A stretch of DNA of 64,000 nucleotides, taken from Harmonia axyridis. Taxonomy: Eukaryota > Arthropoda > Insecta > Coleoptera > Coccinellidae. Position 1 is the first letter of the stretch. Each line of letters begins with the position of its first letter. The notes beneath the pieces are model-generated. The model searched no databases. It saw only the letters and a list, made by a program, of their open reading frames with translations, and had not been told where the DNA came from. Below are positions 54,484 to 64,000 of the stretch, in pieces. Both the position numbers and the translations under genes were made by a program. Location: NCBI RefSeq assembly GCF_914767665.1, contig NC_059501.1, positions 76,792,798 to 76,856,797 of the forward strand, read 5' to 3'.

Positions 54484-56364
54484 ATGGATATTGTACAGAA
54501 AGAGTATGAGAATGAAGATTTAAAAAAGGAGGATGTGAAGATTTTAAAAGAATGGTGTGACAGTCAACCTCATTTACCAAAAATGACTGGTAAGTAGAAG
54601 AATTGAGCAGGAATTGTAGTCTTTCTGAAGTTCAATTTTGAAAACTCAAAGAATGTTTTGAAAGTGACTAGAATGAAATTAAATGCTGGATGCGACATGT
54701 CATGTTACCCTTTGAATCTTCGCTCCTTCGCTATTATATTTCAAAAATGTGAAAATTTGTGCTGTTTATTGATAATCTCAGAACAAAATAGTGAAATGTA
54801 ACAAAATTTTAGAATTTCAATTTGATGTTGAGTTTACTAAGATAATTTTTCAGTTGTTTTTTCAAATCGAATTACGAATATAAGTGTTGAAGTAAATTAA
54901 TTTTTTCAGAGCAAGAAGTCATCTGGTTTTTGCAAAGTTGTTACTACAGTAATGAAAGAGCGAAAATTGCTATAGATAACTATTTCACTATGAAGACATT
55001 GAGTGCAGAGATATTCAAGAAAAGAGATTTCAACTCGCCTGTTTTTCAAGCAAATTTGAAGTTAGGGTGAGTATTTTCAATTCACAACAAGAAAAAGCTC
55101 AATGAAATGAGTTAAACTGAAAAATATAAATAATCACATAAATATCTGCAGGAGTTTCTCCATTCTTCCTAAAAAAACACATGAAGGTTATACTGTTTGC
55201 TTCTTCAAATTCTTGGATTCAAACGCTGAGAATTTCTCATTGTGCGAATTCATGAAAATTTTTGATATGGTGGTTCTATTGGACATCTATTTGAATGGCA
55301 CACAAAAAGGTTTGAGATACTGTTTCGATGTCAAGAACATATCCCTAGGACACGTTGCAAAATTGAGCTTGGTTACGTTGAAGAAATTTTTCCTCTATTT
55401 ACAGGTAAAAAATTCTCCCTGTGCTATCATGTCAATTCAGAATGGATTGTACAAAGTGTCTCAAAAGAGTGTTCATATTTGTTTGGCTTACTGCGTGAAA
55501 GTAAACATTCAGAGGAGCGCGTTAATTTTTATTAGATAGAGATCAGCTATTATAGAGTGTTTGTAAGCTTTTTTACATATAAACTTTATTTTGAGACACC
55601 CATTCACTACTGTAAAATCCTTTGGTATATAGAAAAAATGCACTATAATTAAATTAATCGATAGATAATACTCGAACTCCGCGTGAGTATAGATGGTTCT
55701 AACAAAATGGTGAAAGCCTAGAATGTTGGCAATGTCTTCAAGCTTCTGAAATTATCAACTGTCGGGGATTTTATTGTCATAATGTAGTACCCACGTTAGG
55801 TCAGAGAAAATAGAATAATAATCCCAAATTTTATTTTCTTCAATTGAGAAATAACAATAATGTAATTATTATAGGAAGGAATGCCTATTAGATTGAAAGG
55901 ACTTCATTACATCAATGCAAATCCCATATTGGATAAAGCTTTGATCTTAGTTAAACCATTTTTGAAGAAGGAAGTTCTCGCTATGGTGAGTAAAATAGAA
56001 TTGATTCATTTATTTGAAAGTTCCTATAATTTCGTTTGAATTATATAGTTAACAATTCATCCATCCTTGGATGAGAATATGAAAAAATATATTCCTTTAG
56101 AATGTTTCCCAAGTGATTATGGTGGAAAATGTGATACCTCATCCTCACTGTATGGTAAGTTTTTTCTATTGGGTCATTTCTTTTTCAAATATGTTTATTT
56201 ATGTGATTGCAGAACAAACAAAGAAGGCCTTGTTTGAAAACGAGGAATTTTTCGAACATCAAGATAAGCAATTGGTGGATGAATCAAAAAGATCCGGAAA
56301 ACCAAAAAATGCCTCTGACATATTTGGAGTCGAAGGAACTTTCAAGAAGCTTGATCTGTTTTGA
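54484..56364 (+). CDS. CRAL-TRIO domain protein (alpha-tocopherol transfer protein-like)
   Basis: Six exons (54484-54589, 54910-55066, 55152-55404, 55875-55985, 56049-56154, 56213-56364) encode 294 aa, the usual size of insect members, with matching phases. CRAL-TRIO-N: KEWCDSQPHLPKMTEQEVIW, then FLQSCYYSNERAKIAIDNYF. The lipid-binding domain has LPKKTHEGYTVCFFKFLD, LGHVAKLSLVTLKKFFLYLQ, EGMPIRLKGLHYINANPILD and VKPFLKKEV. The C-terminal LPSDYGG-type turn is present as LECFPSDYGGKC. Such proteins are cytosolic carriers of hydrophobic ligands (tocopherols, retinoids, phosphoinositides) and form large families in insects; the ligand cannot be inferred. Two AATAAA signals follow at 56392 and 56406. 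Confidence 0.92.
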
Positions 56365-56391
56365 GTTTTTCGGTAGATATAAGTACATGTA

Positions 56392-56411
56392 AATAAATTG
56401 TTAGAAATAAA
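56392..56411 (+). terminator. Poly(A) signals of the CRAL-TRIO gene
   Basis: Two AATAAA hexamers, 56392-56397 and 56406-56411, lie 30-50 bp after the stop codon. Confidence 0.6.
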
Positions 56412-57184
56412 AGTTTTGAAAAAGGTCTCTCATCCATTTGTCTTGAATATTTGTTTCATTAGAAAATATTTTGGAATTATGAATAAAAACTGAGAGTGCT
56501 CTTAATATAATAATTAAAATTATTCCGTGAGAATGGAATAATAATCATGGTAAACGAGTTCAAATTATAATAAAATCAAATAGTGGTATTTAAATGACCT
56601 TACAAACTCAATGAAGAAAAAAAATACAGGCAACACACAATACAAAATTGATGAATAATTAAATGCCTGCAGTCTGCACTGGAAATTGCACAAATTGAAA
56701 ATTGGAATTTTTTTCACACCACTTCTGTTTACTAAAAAACGATATGATTTTAATTTGTTTATGGAAATGTTCATGAAAAATTCTAATGACAAGAACCATT
56801 TGTTTAAAAAAAAAACAAATTAATTGTTGAATATCATTAATTTAATGCGTTTTTTCTACCTTCTACATGGGAGTAAATTTAGGTCCTAGTTTATTTGACT
56901 TCACCTTCTAACCTAGCAAATTGGATAACAAATATCATTGTTTTATTTTCTCTATTTTAGCAATTTATAGTATAATCAAATTTCAAGATAATATCTTGTT
57001 TACAATACTGCATTTATGCTTGTTTTTCTTTTTGGATTATGCTAATAAAAATCTGAATCAGACTTTGGACTTTTATCAGAATCTGAAGTACACGTATATC
57101 AGTTTCGTTTAAGTAACAATATCAGAGAAGTCTATTAATCTGTGAGATTCTGAGGTAACAGTACCATCAATAAATCTATAAAAT
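56412..57184. other. Intergenic region before ACAA2
   Basis: AT-rich and with no supported feature. It holds the thiolase promoter. Confidence 0.5.
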
Positions 57185-59391
57185 ATGTCTTCTGCAGTTA
57201 AAGGTGAGGAAAAAGTTTTCAACGGACGCAATATTATTAAAAAATGTTAGAATTGCTCGCTTCAGATCAAATTAATCGAGTTATCCATGTAAAAAAAGAA
57301 TTCTATTTATATAACTATCTTATACCCTATTTTATTTCAAATCTCTTTCATACAATCTTATACATATTCTCTTATATCTTGTTTCATAGTTGAATAATTT
57401 TATTTTGTAGGTGTTTTTATTGTTGGAGCTAAAAGAACTGCTTTCGGTACTTATGGCGGAAAACTAGCCAAAGAAACACTCAGTGATCTTCAAACCGCTG
57501 CAGCAAAAGCTGCCCTTGCATCTGGTGGTGTAAAACCTGAAATGGTAGATACTGTTATCGTTGGAAATGTTCTCCAGGTTAGTGTCAACGAAAATCTATC
57601 TTCTTTTCAGATCATCAGTATCAATTGATTTGTTACTTTTACTAGATTTCCAATGCTGATGGTGCCTTTGTTTCCCGTCATGCAGCATTAAAATGTGGAA
57701 TTCCAGTAGATAAACCAGCTTATACAATTAACAGGCTTTGTGGTTCAGGATTCCAGTCAATCATTAATGGTTGCCAAGATATAGCAACTGGTGTAGCACA
57801 GATTTCTCTTGCTGGAGGAGTAGAGAACATGTCGTCTACTCCTTATTCTGCTAGGAACGCTAGGTTCGGAGTTCCTTTGGGTCAGAATATTATTTTAGAG
57901 GACTCTTTGTGGCTTGGACTCACCGATACATACTGTAAAATGCCCATGGCACTTACTGCTGAAAAATTAGGTGCTCAAAAGCAAATTACAAGAGATGATG
58001 TTGATCAGTATTCATTGAGATCTCAACAGCTGTGGAAAGCTGGTAAGATTTTCATTTTATATAATCTTCATATATTCACTGAGATGGGCAATTAGTGAAA
58101 ATGAGGCCGATATAAAATGTTCTATTGGTTTATTATTTTCAATAACTTTTGGATTGGAAAAACAAACTTCTGTTTGAGAGATTAAATTTAAAAATTATTT
58201 CTTATGCAGCACAGGATGCTGGAGTTTTCAAAGAGGAAATCACCCCATATCCGGTGAAGGTAAAAAAAGAAATGGTCAATTTCGAAGTCGATGAACATCC
58301 AAGACCACAGACTACTCTTGAAGGATTGGGAAAACTTAAGCCTTTATTCAAAGAAAACGGACTTGTTACAGCTGCTGCTGCTTCTGTAAGATTTCTGTGG
58401 AAGCAATTGATATTTATGTAATATAAATCTAATTGTTTCTAGGGTATTTGTGATGGAGCCAGTGCTGTGGTCATTGCTAGCGAAGAAGCTGCTAACAAGC
58501 ATAACCTTAAACCTTTGGCTAGAATATTATCATATGCTTATGTAGGTGTAGACCCAACTATCATGGGAATTGGACCAGTGCCAGCTATAAATGCAGCTCT
58601 AAAAGCCGCAGGAAAAACTTTAAATGATATGGATCTCATTGAGGTAAAACAGTGCTTCAAATTTTGTATTATGTTATTTGAATGAATATGTCTTTCAGAT
58701 AAATGAAGCCTTTGCTGCTCAAGTTTTAGCCTGTGCCAAGGATCTTAAAGTCGATATGAATAAACTGAACACCAATGGTGGTGCTATTTCTATTGGACAT
58801 CCACTTGCAGCTTCTGGTTCAAGAATTATTACACACTTAGTACATGAATTGAGGTGAGTAAAAAAAAGATATTTTCAAACTCTATTTAACTCATAACAAC
58901 AATTTCTAAATGATAACCCTCTGAACATAAATGTCAAAAAACAATACAGTGTTGCCATTATTACCGTTCCTATTGGAAAACTTGTAATCTATTTCGGTTA
59001 AATGTAAATAACAAACGTGTTTTTCCACAAATTGAAGTCATTTTAAGTTCTCCCATTCCAGTTCGTTTCTCCTGGTCTGGTAATAGGTTTGAATTATTCC
59101 AGTTCTTTCTTATAAAATATGTTTTTTGGTCAAATAAATGTGAATAATTCTTGAAAGTCTGATCTATGAGGATGTCAATAAATAGGACAAAAATGTTTTA
59201 TATGTGTTGTCGAATAGCCTATTCTTGAGTAGGAATTAGTAACTAAAGAAATTAAGTACTAAGGTAAACCATAACCTTAAAAAAATCTGATTTTGACATA
59301 TTCTTCCAGGAGGAAGAAGGCTAAACTTGGAGTTGGTTCTGCTTGCATTGGAGGAGGACAAGGAGTTGCTATCGTGATTGAATCATTGTAA
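57185..59391 (+). CDS. ACAA2: 3-ketoacyl-CoA thiolase, mitochondrial
   Basis: Seven exons (57185-57203, 57411-57577, 57646-58042, 58210-58385, 58443-58643, 58699-58853, 59310-59391) encode 398 aa, matching ACAA2 (397 aa). It catalyses the last step of mitochondrial beta-oxidation, thiolytic cleavage of 3-ketoacyl-CoA to acetyl-CoA. The nucleophile is Cys94 in NRLCGSGFQ. Other active-site signatures are NEAFAAQ, the histidine in [16 protein letters not shown] and the second cysteine in [10 protein letters not shown]. The usual GHPIGASG is GHPLAASG here, a mild variant. The N-terminus [19 protein letters not shown] lacks a cleaved presequence, as in ACAA2, whose import signal stays on. Exon 1 encodes only six codons. 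A poly(A) signal lies at 59569. Confidence 0.96.
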
Positions 59392-60051
59392 TTTGGGGCT
59401 CATCAATAATTTTTACTCTTTATATATTTTCAATGAAAATTTTTATTTTCAATTATTTTATTTGTCAATTTAAATAGAATACAAAAGTTCTTATTGCAAT
59501 ATTTTTAAGATAAAATAATTTTTATAAAGAACTTATTGTACGAAATATTTTTATATTTACAATGATAAAATAAAGCAAAACATTTACTGTCTTTAAATGT
59601 TTCACCAAATTATGCAATGCTAATTACAGATATAACAATAACAATTTTTGCAAAGTTTCTTCAAAAATGTAATTCTTACTTGATTTTATGCAAATTTCTC
59701 CACAATTTTTGTTATCAATAAGTGTTAAGTTGAAAAATATGAGATTTTAAATTGATCATTCGAATATCTTACTTTGAAAAAGTTATTTACACTGCATACA
59801 TCAATTTATACTTTCGGGCACATATTTTTTTTTTTTATTAGTGTTGAACGAAAAAATCAGTAATTTAGAAACCTTGCATAAATGTTTAAAAAGTGGACAG
59901 CTTTCCATAACTAACAAAATGAATTATGTTGCCGAATATAACAATTACATGAAGATAGAATGTTGATTATTTCATTTGTCAATACCCATAAGGTATACAT
60001 TACCCTGCTTAGCAGAGAACTTATAACATTCTAAGGGATTGAAAGAATTGT
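59392..60051. other. Convergent intergenic region ACAA2 / CPSF3
   Basis: 3' UTRs of both genes, with AATAAA (plus) at 59569-59574. No other feature is seen. Confidence 0.5.
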
Positions 60052-63000
60052 TTACTCCACCTGTGGAGGAGCTAAGGATTGATATAGCTTAGACACCGCT
60101 GTTTGTACTATTTGTTGGAATGTTTCATCGTCTGGGCATTCAACTTTCTGAAAATGCAAAATAAGACAATCAAATTGAATGACGTTATATAAATTTATAA
60201 ACACTTACTAAGGTTGACAAGTCAATATCTGCTCTCTTGTCATTCACAGCAACATATAACTTTTCACCTTTGAAGATTTTTGGAACTGAATCCTCTCCAA
60301 ACATGTCTTGCAGCATTTCTATAAGGCATTCCTGAAATAGGGAATATTCTTAAGCATCTACTTCTACTATAACTTGTCATTGGAATTTGGCAGCACTGAT
60401 GTCTATACGCTCTACTAGTGATGACGCACACAACGCCATTTTAGTTCTCCTGTCAGTGTCCGGAATCCAAACAAACAAATTGTCATTCAAATTATTACGT
60501 CGTCGTTGAAGAAATTGGCTTATTTTCATAAATAAGAGTATTTAAGAAACGATTTTACTATTAATTGATAGACAGAAGGAACGAGATTAATGCCAGTAAG
60601 TTAGAACTTGAAGTTCAACTAATAAACACGGCTTTTTACAAAATCTGGGGAATGATACAGGATTCAAACTTACTGGTATTAACCTTGTTCGTTCTGTCTA
60701 TTAATTAATACTTCCTCAAATACTCTTATTCATGATAATAAGCCAATTCCTTCAACGACGCCGTACTAATTTGAATGACAATTTATTTGTTTGGATTCCG
60801 AACACTGACAGGAGAACCAAAAATGGCGGTTTGTGACGTCACACTAATAGAGCGTATTAGGGATGCCAGGGGTTATTTTCAGGTTAACTCATAACGAAAG
60901 AAAATAATCCTAAGTGACAGTGTTGCCAGACTTAATGATTATTCAGTAGATTTGTCCATTCATTAATTTACCCCGAATTTCATCAATATTTTTCCACAAA
61001 TCGATTCCTAATCAAAAATATGAACTAATGAAAAATGACGTTCCTTATTTCATTTCAGTATACTCAATGCCTGATAAACCACAGACTACATAATGAATAA
61101 TCTGTGGAATCAAAACTTCCCCAATCCAGGGGATGCTTGATTCAGAAACTTATTGAAAGAGATAGGGGACTCCCATTATTAGTTATTCATGAATTGTTTT
61201 GCTTCCCTTTGTGGAATAGAGTCAGATATTGAGATAATTATACGATTTGCCAAGTCCAATCAGTGTAATAATAAAAATTCTAAGATATAATGAGTTAAAA
61301 ATAAAAATCAATAAATCCTTTAATTTTCGAAGTGCTGTAAGATTAAAATTTTCAATGATTACATTGAAAATTTCAATTTATTTCTCAGAGGCTAATAATA
61401 AACTCCTTGAATTCAAATTTTAATCATTACATTGATGGAAATATGGAGTTACCTTAAAATGCATCCTATCGACCTTTACATTTGTAGCCAAGTTCTTGAT
61501 AGGCGCTTCTAAAAGATCAGCTTGTAATATTGCAGCTACAATTGCATCAGCGTACATATCATTGATTGGATTTGCTAGCCACTAAAAAAAAAAATTAAGT
61601 TACTTGGCATTTCAGATTACAATGATTTATCTCAAGCCATCCAATTTAGAAATTGATCAAATTCATATCTAAATTAATAATACATGCATTTAATCTGAAA
61701 TGACATTGGAGGATGATGAAATCATAATAAAAAGTGTTTTTACCTCCAGGGTAACAATTTTTCCTTCGAAGATTATCTCAACTGCCCCAAAAGCTTTCAA
61801 TTTCTTCTCATCCACCGATTCTAAAAGTCCTGCCACTTGTGAAATAAAATGTCTAAGAACTGACATGTTCCCAGAGTAATGTATACTTTGCCTCTGAAGA
61901 ATTTGGCTCATACTCATATCCGTATATTCTGCAAAATTGATTACAAATGTAGCAATTTGATAAACCGATCAAATATACAGTAGCACTTACTTGGCAAATC
62001 CTCTGCTGATAAAATGTGGTAATTGAAGTTCCGTTTGACTAGAATGCCAGAAAGGTTTTTGCCAACCTGCGGCTCTTCAACAGCCAGCGATCCCATAACT
62101 TTAGCTGTCTTTTCTCCTCTGAATGCCAGTTCTACGGAATGGGTATTTCTAGGATTGTGTATATGAATTGTTGTATTGGGGTCATCCTCGTATTCTCTAA
62201 CCAAGGCAGCTTTGAGTCGGCTCATTTCATTTTGTTCACCATGGACTAGCACCTGAGAAAGACATCGAACAAAGGAATGAAATTCGAATGCATCGAAGAA
62301 AGATTTCTAATCAGACAATCTTTTATCTTATCACCATTTTTTCTGATAGTTCTAGGTAATTCATGATGGGAACTTTTTTACATTATGAAATTGAATTACA
62401 TTAGTCTGAATTGTGATACATTGAATTAAGTTTCAATATGAATAATATCATCTTTTATTGTAAATAATATAAAAATGGCTGACACCTGCACTTGGTAATG
62501 AACAAAGAAAATACAAAAAGAAGAAGTACAATTTCAAGTGTGTAAATTGTACTTCTTCTCATAAGTGTTGAAATTGTACTTTCTTCTTTTTGTATTTTCT
62601 TTATTTTTTATTTCCTAAAATAAAAGATTCAATTCATGGAAAAAGTACACTTCTCAGAAATTTGTTGTAATGACTCCTAATTACTTTCTTGTGAGTTTTG
62701 ATATTTTTTATGCTGGTTTCTATCAAGGAATCTTTGAATGCCTCTCCGAAATATTTACCTGAGACATAATACAACTTTTCAAGCTTTCTACATTATCCAG
62801 CAATTTCCAAGGAAAGGGCGACTGTAATCACTGTTCGCATAATAAACGGAGGTCAATTAAGATACTTGACGAGAGCGTTTGACAAATAGGTGAGCCAAAA
62901 TACTTTCAGAAGGAGTTGGATCGCTTGAGACAAGACTTTTTGTCAAATAGTTATAGCTCACAAGACATCTAATATAAAAGCACAGGGCTCTAGGAATACC

Positions 63001-63706
63001 TTCCCAAAAGCTCTTTGGTTACTTTGGAAAACTTCTCAACAGGCATAATATCAAATTAATTAACAAACTAGTGGAAACTAGGACAAGTCTTGAAAAATGG
63101 ATAAAATTGATTAGCTTTCCAAGGATATCTTACGAAGCAGTTGCGCCACAAGGAACACAAAGAATGTTGCTAACACAACTTGTTCTTGAAGACAAAAATT
63201 CCTTCAAACATTAAGAATGGAATGGATTATCTCTCATAGACTGAAATATACCATTGCTGACAATAATGTAATAAAACACAGCAAAGTATTATTTGATGCC
63301 ATTTTTTTCTGGTTCAATCTCAAATAACAGTAAAAAAAATTGAATTAAATATTGTCCTATGAGGTTTGTAGCTAACAGATGAAGAATAGAGTAATCTTAC
63401 CACATGTAGAGGCTTCAATATCCTTATAAATTCACTTGTTTGCTGGTAATCCGTGTGAGCCGAGAATGATATATAATCTACAGACATTTTCAATGGCAAC
63501 TTCTGACCTAACATGGTGGTTATTTCTTCTGGTTCGGAAAGAATAGTTTTTGCCAATGTTCCTTCTACACAATAACCAGCAATAATAACACCATTTTTGG
63601 GATCCGTGCACCATGATTCGAATAATTCCCTTGACAACCCACTCTGCATCATACCTGGAGAAGCCATTATCACACATGGACCTACATCCTCAAAGTGATC
63701 AATGCC
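60052..63706 (-). CDS. CPSF3: Cleavage and polyadenylation specificity factor subunit 3 (CPSF73), C-terminal half
   Basis: Six exons in transcript order: 63706-63401, 62252-61991, 61928-61744, 61581-61453, 60331-60209, 60147-60052; 366 residues to the stop, phases consistent. Upstream exons, with the metallo-beta-lactamase HxHxDH, lie beyond the window. The beta-CASP part is clear: [53 protein letters not shown] (motif-B His) and [14 protein letters not shown] (motif-C His). Then come [10 protein letters not shown] and the CPSF73-100 C-terminal domain ([34 protein letters not shown]). CPSF3 is the endonuclease that cuts pre-mRNA before polyadenylation and histone pre-mRNA. The intron between 61453 and 60331 holds the R6 MITE; the 1.15-kb intron after 63401 holds a Penelope-like remnant and a hairpin. 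Confidence 0.96.
60415..60857. mobile_element. Fold-back MITE family R6, copy 2 (complete)
   Basis: 443 bp, from ATACGCTCTACTAGTGATGA to TCACACTAATAGAGCGTAT. Arms of about 190 bp are inverted repeats (for example CGCCATTTTAGTTCTCCTGT and ACAGGAGAACCAAAAATGGC) around a loop of about 60 bp with AATAAACACGGC. The target-site duplication is not clear. Confidence 0.85.
62504..62602. repeat. Near-perfect 34-bp hairpin
   Basis: Arm AAAGAAAATACAAAAAGAAG, then AAGTACAATTTCAA (62504-62537). The inverted arm is at 62568-62602 with one extra base. The loop is about 30 nt and contains another copy of AATTGTACTTCTTCT. It lies in a CPSF3 intron. Confidence 0.8.
62700..63230 (+). pseudogene. Decayed Penelope-like reverse-transcriptase remnant
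   Basis: Plus-strand translation, with frameshifts and stops, contains [20 protein letters not shown] and [20 protein letters not shown]. These resemble the helical stretch after the RT palm and the RT-to-endonuclease linker of Penelope-like elements (ELxHLRxxFxxNGY and LKKHNIKTIF patterns). The upstream text [13 protein letters not shown] would be a decayed primer-grip region. The call is weak to moderate, since no intact domain or GIY-YIG motif remains. Confidence 0.45.
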
Positions 63707-63885
63707 CTGTGAATTTTAAAGAATTAAAAGTAGTTGTTATAAAAAGTCAATCCAACTCGGTCATTCTACATGACATTAGAAAAATCCTTCACAACTGAGT
63801 TCATTTATGAATACTCAGAGAAATTTAAGAGGGATTCAACGAAAACATTATTCAGTTAATTGACTCACTCTGCCTATTATTGTAG

Positions 63886-64000
63886 ACAAATTTGAAAGTG
63901 AATTTTCTTTACATGATTCAAGAGTAACAGTAACAAGTACTGAACCGTTCATGCAGCTGTTGACAAAGTACGGTGTAGAATACACACATGCAGGATACAG
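63886..64000 (+). other. Possible coding exon at the window edge
   Basis: After an acceptor-like CCTATTATTGTAG, 115 nt remain open to the end and read as plausible protein (STEPFMQLLTKYGVEYTHAG). The family is not recognised. The minus strand is also open and ends at a good donor (GGCAGA|GTGAGT), so the strand is undecided. It is not part of CPSF3. Confidence 0.2.

Noticed and set aside
55010..55070. Apparent frameshift in an A-run of the CRAL-TRIO exon 2
   Set aside because: On recounting, the run has four A residues and the reading frame continues correctly into exon 3.

Overview
The window is eukaryotic and insect-like: AT-rich, with short GT-AG introns, insect housekeeping genes, and many mariner-, hAT- and fold-back-type repeats. 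A holometabolous insect, possibly a beetle, fits best, but the species cannot be fixed from sequence alone. Gene models were built by hand from homologous protein segments, splice signals and reading-phase arithmetic. Every internal exon junction given below keeps frame.

Layout. 1-9.8 kb is mostly repeats (a decayed mariner transposase, a 406-bp hAT MITE, a 1.43-kb fold-back element) plus one isolated first exon of an NRF-6-like acyltransferase gene (minus). NDUFS5 lies at 9.8-10.1 kb (minus), divergent from a large unconventional myosin gene (plus, 10.6-32.0 kb, 20 exons, about 2170 aa, two MyTH4-FERM units). Its 10.6-kb first intron is full of MITEs and holds an inverted, internally deleted copy of the gene's own MyTH4/FERM coding sequence. 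NEMF/Caliban follows on minus (33.7-44.1 kb, 14 exons, 974 aa). One NEMF intron holds an intronless TRAP-gamma-like gene on the opposite strand. Another holds a 2.06-kb insertion made of 475-bp units.

Downstream lie a FANCE-like gene (plus), CKS1 (plus), a 14-finger C2H2 zinc-finger gene (minus), the nucleoporin/GATOR2 subunit SEH1 (minus), a CRAL-TRIO protein (plus), mitochondrial 3-ketoacyl-CoA thiolase (plus) and the 3' half of the pre-mRNA endonuclease CPSF3/CPSF73 (minus, running off the right end).

Most notable observation. The 475-bp units in the NEMF intron each carry what reads as a complete type I hammerhead ribozyme: a CTGATGA core, a CCCT/AGGG stem II, GAAA, and a two-part stem I. 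Its stem III is only the palindrome ACCGGT, which would require two ribozymes to work as a dimer. Three whole units and a partial fourth lie head to tail, followed by one inverted unit, all inside a 13-bp target-site duplication. This is the architecture of an animal retrozyme, a non-autonomous retroelement that makes small circular RNAs. The ribozymes of the three whole tandem units are in the sense orientation of the NEMF pre-mRNA. A decayed stretch at 62.7-63.2 kb resembles the reverse transcriptase C-terminus of a Penelope-like element, the class proposed to mobilise retrozymes.
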